Shown: positions 1-9,894 of the stretch, one piece after another | Layout: each line of letters begins with the position of its first letter | Numbering within the stretch: position 1 is the stretch's first letter | Assembly: GCF_000004825.1 (NCBI RefSeq) | Contig: NW_008805065.1 | Location: forward strand, 1,674,001 to 1,738,000 | Direction of reading: 5' to 3' | Source of the DNA: Heterostelium album PN500 | Taxonomy: Eukaryota; Evosea; Eumycetozoa; Acytosteliales; Acytosteliaceae | DNA length: 64,000 nucleotides | Made by a program: the position numbers and the translations under genes | Notes under the pieces: generated by a model | Databases searched by the model: none | Told to the model about the DNA's origin: nothing | The model's input: only the letters and a program-made list of their open reading frames with translations

Positions 1-1
1 G

Positions 2-265
2 GCATCGATATACCCGCTCGACGTCATCAAGACGCGAATTCAAACACAGCCAGAGCCTGCAATCTACAAGGGAATCATTCACTGCGCAAAAGAAATCTAC
101 AGAAAGGAAGGTATCGCCACCTTTTACAAGGGTTTCTCAGCTACGATTCTACGAGCATTCCCAACGAGTGCCGTAAACTTTTTCATGTACGAAACCACAA
201 AGAAAATGTTAAACTCTAAAATCGATGATCAAGATTTATCTTCTATTGGTTTAGAAGCAACTTAA
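2..265 (+). CDS. Mitochondrial carrier family protein, C-terminal part (partial)
   Basis: The window opens inside this gene; 87 codons remain before a TAA stop. The visible start carries the carrier signature PLDVIKTRIQ, the matrix loop motif (PxDxxKxRxQ) that begins each of the three repeats of the SLC25 family. The following GFSATILRAFPTSAVNFFMYE stretch is the usual second helix of the last repeat, so this is repeat three and the end of the protein. Members sit in the mitochondrial inner membrane and exchange metabolites or cofactors. The substrate cannot be told from this third of the protein. The last residues (about 20) are polar and lie beyond the carrier fold. Confidence 0.9.
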   Translation, partial: ASIYPLDVIKTRIQTQPEPAIYKGIIHCAKEIYRKEGIATFYKGFSATILRAFPTSAVNFFMYETTKKMLNSKIDDQDLSSIGLEAT

Positions 266-959
266 AAATAATAATAATATAAATAATAATAATAATAATA
301 ATAATCATATATATATATATATATTTGTTCTTCTGTTATCAAAAAATTATAATAATCTTTTTTTTGTTTTTTTTTTTAAATAATAATAATCGAATCCTCT
401 AAAAACTACTCTCATCAACCTATCTCCATCCTCTCCTCTGCTCTCTTCTTCACACCCAGGTATATTTTAAACATTTTCTCCACACAACTACAACCTCCAA
501 ACTAACCAATCAATTCACAATAATTATATAATAATAAATAATGTTATTATTGAGATTAACGAATTTATCAATTTTAATAAAGCATGTCTGTTGCACCAAC
601 AACAAACTTGATGCTACAGACCAAAAATGATCCTTTTCTCACGTGAACAGTTCAAGAGTCAGAAGCTTCAACAAAAAACAAATTAAAAAAAAACCAGCTT
701 CGTTTTGTTGATAAAATCCCATATGAAAATTTTTTATTTTTATTTTTTCCTTTTTTAGGTATTTTCACTATCTAAATAATAAGCTTTTCTATTTTATTTT
801 TATTTTTTTATTTTTTTATTTAAATGTGATACCAATGATGAATATATTAAACTAATCCTTTTTTTAAAAAAATTAAATAATTATAAATAATATAATATAT
901 TTATAAATCAAAATATAATTAAAATTTGTAGTTAATTCAAAATTAATATTAATATAACA
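266..959. other. Intergenic region, no gene seen
   Basis: Poly-A/T and ATA-repeat rich DNA between the carrier stop and the CBS gene. A 29-codon ATG frame at 541 has no coding character. The stretch from 780 to 959 is almost pure A/T and is the likely promoter of the downstream gene. Confidence 0.6.
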
Positions 960-2154
960 ATGGAATGTATAAATTTTTTAAAGACAACTCAGATTCAACA
1001 TGCTATTAAACCAAAGACGATAATCACTGTTGACACCACCACCTCACTCGAGGAGATTCTGAGAGTGTTTGATGAGAATTCGATTGTTGCTGCCCCAGTC
1101 TATGATAATGAAACAAATAAAGTGATAGCTGTAATAGATATGATGGATATTGGTATGTAAATAAAATTTATTTATTTTTAGATTAATATTTATTAAAGAT
1201 TTTTTTATTTATTTTTTAAATAATAGTTGATTTTATTATATCATTTGTCGGATTGGAGATAGTTGATATTCAACAAATATTAAAAGTAGAACCAAGGAAA
1301 TTCTTTACTATCTTGGAAAGTTGTGGTGGTCTATTTTCTGATAGTCCAGCAATTAACATACTGGCAAATAGAAAGAATAAATTGATGGTCATAAGAGAGA
1401 GTGATTCATTCCTCAACGCAATAGAGAGAATGAGTGAAAAGCTATCGAAACTTTTTATTGTAGATAGCAGAATGACCATTATTAATTTAATTAGTGAATC
1501 TGATATACTGGCATTAATTGCTCAAAATATACATGTTTTAGGGTATTTACAAAATTATATTATAAAATAATAATAATAATTTAATCTTACAATATTTTTT
1601 TTTACTAAATCAGGGATGTTAGAACTAAAACTATAAATCAAGTTGGTTTGTCAAGTTCAAAGATAGTTTTATATCCTCAAGAAACTAGAGTAATAAATAT
1701 ATTACAAGATATTATACAACAAAAAATAACAGCAGTTCCTATTATCGACTCTAATAAAAAATTGGTATGTAACAATTATAAAAAAAAACAAAGTTTAATT
1801 GCTTATTCTAATAAACTTATTGATCTTCATTATTAGTTTGCCAATTTTTCGATATCAAACCTAAAAGGTTTGACAAAGAAGAACTTTTCAGAGTTGATGT
1901 TACCAGTGGTTGATTATTTACAATATCAAAATATTAAAGAGAAGAAGAATAATCTTTCGTGTTTGAAGGAGAAGTCTTTCCATCCACTAACAGTTTATTC
2001 GTGGGATACTGTTGAGAATGCAATCTACAAAATGGTATCTACAAAGGTGCATCGTTTGTGGGTAGTCGATATCGATTGTCATCCAATATCTGTTGTGACA
2101 ATCGATAGTATACTGAAACTAATGTCAATGTCAAGAATGGATATTAACCAATAA
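960..2154 (+). CDS. Four-CBS-domain protein, SNF4/AMPK-gamma-like
   Basis: Four exons: 960-1152, 1227-1542, 1614-1764 and 1837-2154. All three introns are about 71-74 bp with GTA..AG ends, and the joined frame gives 325 residues. The protein is essentially two Bateman modules, four CBS motifs in a row (roughly residues 10-75, 100-165, 185-250 and 265-320). The last motif has the HRLWVVD strand followed by VVTIDSILKL, matching the (S/T)xxD ribose-binding pattern of CBS pairs. Length and four-motif layout match the gamma subunit of SNF1/AMPK or the plant PV42/SNF4-like proteins, which bind adenine nucleotides and regulate a kinase. There is no long N-terminal extension. A non-kinase CBS protein remains possible. 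Confidence 0.85.
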
Positions 2155-2252
2155 CCAATGACATAAATAGTGAATTTAATAATTGTACTTTAAATAATAA
2201 TAATAATAATAATAAAAAATAAAAATAAAAAAAACTAATGTATAAATATAAA

Positions 2253-3425
2253 TCACCATAATCCACCATCAACTCTAATAACTTGTCCAGTAATATAATT
2301 CGATTCAACTAAAAATAATGCAGCCTTTGCTATTTCCTAAATATATGTGTAGATTAATAAATAAAGTAAAGTTAGTTTAGAGTTAACTCTTCTCTCTCTC
2401 ACTCTCTTTGTTATCTATCTATTCATACTTCAACATTTCCAATTCTTTTGAGTGGTATTCTTTCAATGAGTGTCTCGCCTTGTGATGCTATATAGGGTGC
2501 CGACATATCAGTGTCAATGTAGCCCGGTGATATTACATTGGATGTAATGTTGAAATGTCCTACTTCACGTGACAATGACTTTGAGAAACCAACTAGACCG
2601 GCTTTCGATGCAGAGTATATCGATTGTCCACGGTTACCTTGATCAGCTACAACGCTACCCAAGAAGATAACACGTCCCCATTGCTTCTTGATCATTGGTT
2701 TCAGCAGTAATCGCGTCAAATCGATAGGTGTCTGAAGATTAACTTGTAGGATCGTTCTAACATCGTTCGATTTCGATCTAAAGAATAGGTCGTTCTGAGT
2801 GATACCTGCGGCGTGTACCAGTATATCGAATTCCAGTAGATGATCGTTGTTTTGTTGTTTTAAAGCTTGTGACATCTCATCATAACTACCACCTGTTAAT
2901 GGTACCGAGAGGTCAAAAACAAGACCACTATGTCTGTTGGTCGGCTGATCTCTATTTAAACCATTGTTTTCTAAGGTATTTAGATCACCATTTATATGAA
3001 CGATCGGTAATGAACTGACAACTTCTTTGTTTAATATTGGATCTTTACTAAGGATTGTAACATTTGCACCACTTGCTGCCAGTCTTTGTGCAATTGCTTT
3101 ACCAATACCTCTACTTCCACCACTAAATATGTTATTAAATAGATAGTTAAATTGATTAATTATTTAGAGAATCAACACCACCATCTATATATCTATTAAC
3201 TCTCAATACCTACGTTACAAGTGCCTTTTTACCCCAACATGATAGGTTTGATATTGTACCTGTTGAACTAGAACTAACTTTACAATAATATCTATTTAAT
3301 ATTGAAATAGATAAATTTGATCTATTTAACATATCGTGAAATGCAATAAAATATTTAATTTGATCAATCGTGATGTTATTAAAATAAAACCCAAAAGAGG
3401 GAATTAGTTTTTTTTTAATAATCAA
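2253..3425 (-). CDS. Short-chain dehydrogenase/reductase, FabG-like (3-oxoacyl-ACP reductase type)
   Basis: Three exons on the minus strand: 3425-3214, 3122-2429 and 2336-2253, 329 residues. The first intron splits the Rossmann motif; joined it reads TGGSRGIGKAIA, the NAD(P) glycine motif of classical SDRs. Other family marks are HAAGI (NNAG position), the catalytic FLGSV serine, the YSASK active-site Tyr/Lys, SPGYIDTDM, and an end of ITGQVIRVDGG typical of FabG/CBR4 reductases. An N-terminal extension of about 65 residues precedes the dinucleotide motif and is longer than in bacterial FabG; it is Ser/Asn-rich with few acidic residues and could be a mitochondrial presequence. An insertion after the second strand (around residues 100-135) is also longer than usual. 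Likely role: NADPH-dependent 3-oxoacyl reduction in mitochondrial fatty acid synthesis; the substrate is inferred. Confidence 0.85.
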
Positions 3426-3438
3426 TAATCAAAATAAT

Positions 3439-6400
3439 TTATTTAGAAAAGAGTTTATCAGTTGGCTTTTGAGATTTCACTGTTGTCGTTGTCGTTGTTG
3501 TTGTTGGTTTCTTTGATAGTTGACTATGATTAAAGTATAGAGAGAATGGTGCTTGGAATAAGAAATAGAGATGTTCTTTGTTATCTTTGGGTTTGGTTTC
3601 CTGTTCATCCATGAGCGTAGCTAATGTTAAGAGAATGCACTCCAAAGGAAGAGGAGAGAGTATAGAGTTAAGAGTTTGAATGTCACCGTATTCGTTGGCT
3701 CTTGAATCATAGATCCATTGCTTAATTAGTTTCTTGTTGGTCTTTATTTTCTCTATCCAATCAGCATAGCAATTCCTCTCCTCCTCAGTAAGTTCCAACC
3801 TTTCAAACAGACTTTTTGATATCTCTTTTGTGGGTGTACCTTGTAACAATACAATGAATCTCATCATAACTAGATTTGGTTTCTTAAATAATTAAATTAA
3901 TAAACAACAAGAAACAACATTAACATTTTTGTGTTTTAGTAAATAATCTAAACTATAATAATAGATACCTGATCAAGATGAAGTGTTTGATACCATAGTA
4001 TTGTATCTTCGATATGTCTAAAAAGTCTGCTGTTAATCTGTAGGTTTGGAGATATCTCTTGGAGTATACAGTAGATCTGCATATCCTTGAGGATATCTAT
4101 ATGGTCTTGTCCATCTCTCTTGAATATTTGCTTAAAGAAATCCATGAATTGTCTTCCACTGATCTTCTTGGCTGCTGACATCTGCATGGTAGAATACTTT
4201 ATGAATTTCTTTGTCTCTCTAGATAGTTTGAATTTCATCTTGTTGGAAACTGTTAGAATACTAAAACATAGTTAAATTAAGGTTAGATTGTTAGTTTAAT
4301 ATTGAATGTTATCTTTTTATTTTATTAACACCTACTCCAAGAGTGATTTAGGATTATCTATAAAAGAAGTTGAATGTAGTGTTCTTATTCTCTTTTGATT
4401 TAGATCATCTATTCCTAAAAAGAAATCATATAGACTAGATATAATGTTGTTAGCTTCTAGATTGTAAATGTATTTGTTATTTATATTAAGATCTTGTGCT
4501 AAACTTACTTGTATGATTTTAGTGAGATAACAATGGAATTGAAAGTGTATAAACCAGAGTAACAATAGGATTTGATAATACTTGGTTGAAAAGTATATAT
4601 ATAATCGGAATTTGGATAAAATATATTGCCTACAATTGATATTTCTATTAATTGTGGTAGTAAGTTAGTAATTTATTAATAGTTTAAACATTGTTTATTT
4701 TATCAATTAACTTACTAAATGTATATTTGCCTTTGGTCAGAATAATTGTTTGAGATTGATCACTATCATCATTATCATTATCTTTCTGTATTACTTTCCA
4801 ATCACTATTGGTTTTAATATATTCTATGACATGGCTGACAGTTGTTTGTTGTTGATTATTATCCAAGACCAATACCGATGAGAATTTATCGATAGAATGT
4901 GAAGAGTGTTGATCATAGGTTAAGATCTCTACCACTGTATTACCAACTAAATAGATATCTATATTCGATTGATTACAGAGCTAAATATTTAATTAAATTA
5001 GTACTAATGAATGATTGATCAACCTCGATTGTTATTTTTACTAACAACTTACTTCATGTAATATTGTTACTAATTTATGAACTATACCAGGTAACCTTAT
5101 AGATAAATCATAAGTAAAATCTCTTTTATTATTATTTTGAATATCTTCTACAATACTTTTTTTTTCAAAAGTGTTATTAATGTTAGCAATTTTGAATTGT
5201 TATGTTTTAGTGTTATATGTTACTTACATTTTATTATTGATAGCATCTAGTATGTTCTTTAGAATATCGGTTACAGATACAACACCTACTAAACCACAGC
5301 CATTGTTTGAACGATCCACAACAGGAACAATCCACTGAAGTTTACTTGTCATCAGTTGAATTACATCGAGCAGAGTACTCTCGGTATCAACATACTGAGC
5401 AGAGTCAATCTCCAAGATATCAGATATCTTTTGATTTCTATTTTTAGAGTTTAAAGAATAATAGTATTGTGATTGATTCCTAGATATCTGTCCTATATCT
5501 TTATCTTGCTCACTATTATTATTATCGTTATTGCTATTATTATTAACTAATAAATATTTAATAGTTGTATTTGATTGAAATAGTTGGTTGATATCTTCTA
5601 ATGACGATTGATAGGTTACAACGATTGGGTTTATTGTCATTATCTTTTGAATGTTAATTCCCCTGCCAATGAGTGTACCGTAGATCAATGCAAACATGAT
5701 GTTCTTGGCCTCGGAGAGAGTGGCATCTTTGAGGGTAACCGACGAAGCGCACTTGTGACCGCCACCACCGACCGTCTCACAGATCTTTCCGACATCGATT
5801 GGCGTATCTTTTGTGGTTCGACATATGACAACAGTTCCCGATTCCTCAGCACGAATAAACACCAGCAACGTATGAATATGATGATTGAACTCCAAGTACA
5901 GTTGTATAAGTGGTGACAATGAATGTTTAGATTCATCTCCTACAAGTTCACAACAATAGATATCGATAGCGTCTATCGTTATCTTTGTAAGTGTTTTTCG
6001 CATAGATTCTAAAATCAATATTTCATGAACATTATTTGTATGTTGTTGTTGATTATTATCTTCATCTTGTAGTTGTTGATGACTAGTTGTTGATTTACCA
6101 ATAGATAGGAATCTTCTTAACATTGACATGTCCAAAGAGTAATGTCTGGTTAGATACTCCATTGCCTTGAATTCAAGATGTGAAGTTCCACCGTATGTCA
6201 ACTTTCCAGTGTCTTCGTAGATTCCGATTGCCATGACGGTTGCCTCCAAGTCTGTTAGCTTCAGAGTATCGTGTCGTACACTAAGCATATCAATGATTAT
6301 AGCGGCGTTTGAACCAGATATAGTTGTCTCTACCAGAGTACTGTCAGACGATGGAATATCATCCGATCCAATTGGATGATGATCACATATATATATAGAT

Positions 6401-6458
6401 TTTATATTATCATTATTAATTCTATTGTTATTATTATTACTATTACTAATATCATCAC

Positions 6459-6495
<37 letters not shown>

Positions 6496-6921
6496 TAAAT
6501 ATAAAACATTATATATATGTTTTAATCTTGATAATCTTTTTGTATCTACAATGAATAGATATCTTATATTATCAATTATATCAGGTGATAGATTATTATT
6601 ATAAAAGATATTGTATTGTAAAAGTATTGATTCATTGTATTCCTCTATGAATGCAACTAAATTTGGATATTGTGTAGGTGGTAATAGACATACTATATCT
6701 AAATCATGATTATCTTCTTTGAAATTCACGTTATTAAAATATCTCTGTAAATTTGCAAAATCTTTATTCGCAATTATATTTTTCAATAGGATAAAAGATG
6801 CAAAGACAGATGACAACGTATCAAAATCTGCAGCTATATGTCCTGTTATTAAAATATATTGTTTATCTTTATTTAAATTTGATTTAATCGTATTATTATT
6901 ATCTTTTTTTTTATTATTCAT
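3439..6921 (-). CDS. DHH/DHHA1 - CBS pair - degenerate tRNA nucleotidyltransferase/poly(A) polymerase-like fusion
   Basis: Seven exons (6921-5228, 5155-5053, 4980-4716, 4629-4509, 4434-4336, 4260-3969, 3882-3439) join in phase to 1005 residues. Residues 20-400 are a DHH phosphoesterase: GHIAADFDTLSS near 27-38, the DHHPIG motif near 178, and a DHHA1 end with GGGGHKCASS. About 415-565 is a CBS pair. From about 580 the order follows class II CCA-adding enzymes: LPGIVHKL, IYLVGN, the SGLYTFNSIVISL region, RIRTLHSTSFIDNP, then helical neck and body. Bacterial proteins with the same DHH-CBS-PAP order are known. Key nucleotidyltransferase residues look lost: VGGxVRD is VGNTVVE, the DxD carboxylates are not evident, and the RRD motif is YSG. 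I infer a non-catalytic RNA-binding or scaffold role for the C-terminal half, while the DHH half keeps its metal-binding residues. One intron (4508-4435, 74 bp) lies inside an otherwise open frame and is supported by the family alignment. Asn runs mark a disordered insert near 145-170. Confidence 0.82.
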
Positions 6922-7028
6922 TTGTTTATTTTTTTAATTACTAATTTAATTATTATTATTTTTAATATTAAAATATTTATTTATAAATAATATTTATTTA
7001 TTGTTAAAAAAATAAATCATCTCTTAAC

Positions 7029-7049
7029 AGACTAAGTTTAACTTAGTCT
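7029..7049. repeat. Perfect 21-bp palindrome upstream of the DHH-CBS gene
   Basis: Two 10-base arms (agactaagtt / aacttagtct) flank one base, without mismatch, 108 bp upstream of the start codon of the minus-strand DHH-CBS gene. It lies in the gap (6922-7214) between that gene and the 3' end of an ankyrin-like gene. It could be a binding site for a dimeric protein or a short hairpin. Nothing else stands out in this gap. Confidence 0.6.
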
Positions 7050-7214
7050 CGTTCGCTTGAAATTTGCCCTCTCTTTGAATGGAAAAAAAAAATTCGTTTT
7101 CGAACAAAATTTTATATGAAATTTTAAATATTTAAATTAATATAAATTTATTTGTTTGTAGATTTTATTTAAATAAATTATTTGTTGGCTGGATCGAAAT
7201 TTAAATTATTAAAA

Positions 7215-8723
7215 TTAAAGGTTATCAGTATAAGTTGTCCTATAAATATTGAATTCAGGTCTATTGAGAGTAAACCATTCGATGATGTGTGAATAATTGG
7301 ATTTCATTACTTTCTCCAATGTCGGTGTTGAACATCTTTCTATGATGTTTTCACACAACCATATAATGATATCTAAATTGCCATTTTTGATTGCAGCGTC
7401 GAGTGGTTCTTGAACTGATTCGTGTTCATTCGTATTGAAATGGAGGAACTTAATCACCTCCAAGTCAGTTGCATTCGACATTGCTCTATGTGTTAATCCT
7501 TCTGTTCTATTGACATGTAAGAACTGGAGAATCTGCAAATGACCATTCTTTGCTGAGTTGTTCATCGCATAGGTTGTACATCCTTCACTTCTATTCTGGT
7601 GCAACCATTCTAAAATGTTAAAGTGTCCTAATTCACAAGCATGATCCATTGCCATCTTGGAACAACCTTCACTTCGATTGAAATGAAGATACTTTAACAT
7701 CTCAAGGTTGTTTAACTTTGCAGCAAGATCCATCGCTCTTTTTGTTGCCATCGTAGTGGTGTTCTCTGTTAACCATCTAACAATCTCGAGATTCGAATTT
7801 TCGATTGCCATCTCTATCAAACAATCTGGAAACATTGCATCGGTCTTATTCTCTTTTATCCAAATTAACATCTCCAAGTTGTTGTTTGCAATGGCTTTGT
7901 GCGGTGTGACTCCGTGGCTCTCGAAATTATGCTGATGAAGAAGTTTCATAATCTCGACGTTGTTGGCCGCCAACGCATAGTAAGGGGCACTAACAGATCG
8001 ATGTATCGATTCATTCGAAAGCAGGTACCTGACGATATCTATGTGACCACCGATGATTGCACCTTTGTACATGTCCGATTCTTTCAATTCTTTTTTTGGT
8101 CTGTTGGCAACCAACCACTCAATAACCTGGAGATTGCCAGCAGCTGCAGCATTGTCAAATACCTTGCTACTATGTTTCGATTGTTCCGATCGTGCTGAAA
8201 GCAATTTAACCATTTCTAAATTACCTGACTTGGGTGAAGCGATAAAAGCATCGTTTAGCTTTCCTTGGTATCCTGTTGTATCCAAGAGGAACTTTACGAT
8301 ATCCATTCGATTGTGTACTGCACCTTCGACAACAAACGATTGTAGATTATTACGAATGGTTGAGGCAAATTGGATCTCCAGAACTCTTTGCTTGATTGTC
8401 TTATCTGTATTTTCAAGGTCAACGGGTATACATCTGCTCCACAAGTATTCAAAGATATCTAGCCTGCCAACTTTGATTACCGCCTTGAATGCGCTGACTT
8501 GCTGTTCGAAAAACGATGACTTCTTGAGTAGGACCAAAGTATGGTAGTAGTCTTTCAATTCGTTGAAAAATTGATATAATACCAGCATATGCGGATTTCT
8601 CTTCAAATCTTGCCACTTGAAACTTTTCTCCCTGAGGATATAGAAAATACTTGTAACATGTTGAAAGATAATTCTATTTAATATTATATTGTTGAACACA
8701 GTTAAAAATAATTCTTTATTCAT
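7215..8723 (-). CDS. Ankyrin-like repeat protein, dictyostelid expanded family (502 aa)
   Basis: A single intronless frame. The N-terminal 60 residues (MNKELFLTVFNNIILNRIIF, then a W..L..P segment) form a family header shared with the two genes downstream. The rest is helical repeats. The middle units carry NRSEGCS..AMD.A...GH..ILEWLH and recur every 28 residues, shorter than the 33 of standard ankyrin. Near the N-terminus the repeats are less regular (GRLDIFEYLW, GNLQVIEWL, GHIDIVRYLL). Such proteins are intracellular scaffolds; no enzymatic domain is present and the partner is unknown. It is the first of three tandem paralogues on the same strand (next at 9895-11541 and 11875-13302). Confidence 0.85.
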   Translation of the reverse strand: MNKELFLTVFNNIILNRIIFQHVTSIFYILREKSFKWQDLKRNPHMLVLYQFFNELKDYYHTLVLLKKSSFFEQQVSAFKAVIKVGRLDIFEYLWSRCIPVDLENTDKTIKQRVLEIQFASTIRNNLQSFVVEGAVHNRMDIVKFLLDTTGYQGKLNDAFIASPKSGNLEMVKLLSARSEQSKHSSKVFDNAAAAGNLQVIEWLVANRPKKELKESDMYKGAIIGGHIDIVRYLLSNESIHRSVSAPYYALAANNVEIMKLLHQHNFESHGVTPHKAIANNNLEMLIWIKENKTDAMFPDCLIEMAIENSNLEIVRWLTENTTTMATKRAMDLAAKLNNLEMLKYLHFNRSEGCSKMAMDHACELGHFNILEWLHQNRSEGCTTYAMNNSAKNGHLQILQFLHVNRTEGLTHRAMSNATDLEVIKFLHFNTNEHESVQEPLDAAIKNGNLDIIIWLCENIIERCSTPTLEKVMKSNYSHIIEWFTLNRPEFNIYRTTYTDNL

Positions 8724-9187
8724 CTTTTTTTTTTTTGTATAAATATAATATATTATTATTATTATGTTATTGATATACTCATTGGTGTTAAAAAAATAGA
8801 ATCTTCAAAATAACACTTGTTTTTTGTTTTGTTCATTTAATAATAATAAGTGAGTGAAAACAGGTTATTTAACATTATCCTCAATGATATGAGGGAGTTC
8901 CCCCATGAAAAACATATGACTGCTTCATGTATGTTCATGAGTTGGGCAAGAGACGGTTTTTGACAAGTTAACATATGTTTTTCATTTTTGTGTGTAGGTA
9001 AAAAAAAAAAACTAATTGAAAAAATCAGCTATTTTTACTAATTTTTGATGTGATAGGTTCATCTTTTTTAAGATCTAAAATATCTGATAGTATTCCACTT
9101 CTTCATTGTAGCGAATACATTCTCTATTATTATTCTTTACTTTTTTTATTTTGTTATCCTCTTCTTTATTCTTTAATGTATTTTTCT
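8724..9187. other. Intergenic region with an inverted repeat
   Basis: No coding frame. It holds a 14-bp perfect inverted repeat listed separately, and T-rich tracts after 9000. It separates the start of an ankyrin-like gene from a decayed zinc-finger-like gene. Confidence 0.5.
8905..8985. repeat. 14-bp inverted repeat with a 53-base spacer
   Basis: The arms atgaaaaacatatg (8905-8918) and catatgtttttcat (8972-8985) are exact reverse complements. The spacer is less A/T-rich than the surroundings. It could fold as a stem of a small RNA or be the ends of a very short element; no matching second copy was seen in the window. Confidence 0.45.
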
Positions 9188-9637
9188 TTATTTAAATCCA
9201 CTTAACTTTACTAACTCTTTAGAATCTAGCCCCTTTTTAAATCTTTGTTCATCTTTTTTTCTTTTTTTAAGAATCTTATCAGAGTACTCCATGTGATCAG
9301 ATAAATAAGCAGATTTGATCTTTGGAAAATTGAATTGGAATATAGTTGTAGGCGAGCTATTTGTTGATCTTAATCATGCATCTGTTGATCTTTATCAAGT
9401 AACTCCTAGATTTTCTTATAACACTCGTCTAGTTTTGACTTAAATTTCTCGAAATGTAATTTCAAATTTTAGCAATGAATTTACACACCTATTCAAATGA
9501 TCAATTTTACCGAGTGGATCCATTTGATGATCACAAAATAAACATTTCGGAGTACTGATTATTCTTTCTTTAATCAATTTTATAAGATCTTCAATGCTTT
9601 CAGAAGTATGTTTACTAGGTTCAACTTGTAAGCTCAT
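9188..9637 (-). pseudogene. Decayed gene with a CxxC..H..C zinc-finger-like start
   Basis: An ATG frame from 9637 runs 65 codons and contains CLFCDHQMDPLGKIDHLNRC, spaced like a small zinc-binding finger (C-x2-C-x11-H-x3-C, resembling UBZ/RAD18-type fingers). After this frame stops, protein-like segments continue in other frames: a charged helical piece (KLDECYKKI) broken by stops, then an open Lys-rich tail ending KGLDSKELVKLSGFK and TAA at 9188. No intron with acceptable ends rescues the frame. I read this as a recently broken host gene between two ankyrin-like paralogues. The full-length function is unknown. Confidence 0.5.
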
Positions 9638-9894
9638 TTGTAATATTTATAAATATATTTATGTGATAAGGTAAATGTACAGAACTGTTTTTTTATAGTG
9701 TGTAAAAAGAAAAACTTCTGCAAACCTGAACAAAATCATCTCTTGAGCTCAAGTTAAAAATTTATATTTATGTTTTGTTTGAAATTATTTAATTAACAAT
9801 TATTATTTCGCATTTATATTTAATCTTGATAAAAGTTGATTTAATAATTCTATTGATTTACTAGAGTTTTGAAATTCTCTTTTATCAATATTCT

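Noticed and set aside
541-630. 29-codon ATG frame
   Set aside because: Too short, no conserved features, no recognisable promoter or continuation exon.
4684-4715. Apparent end of a separate small gene (KLIDKINNV and stop)
   Set aside because: Reading past a good GTAAGT donor; the next exon restores the nucleotidyltransferase-family alignment, so this is intron.
8053-8547. 164-codon plus-strand frame
   Set aside because: Antisense shadow of the ankyrin-like gene at 7215-8723.
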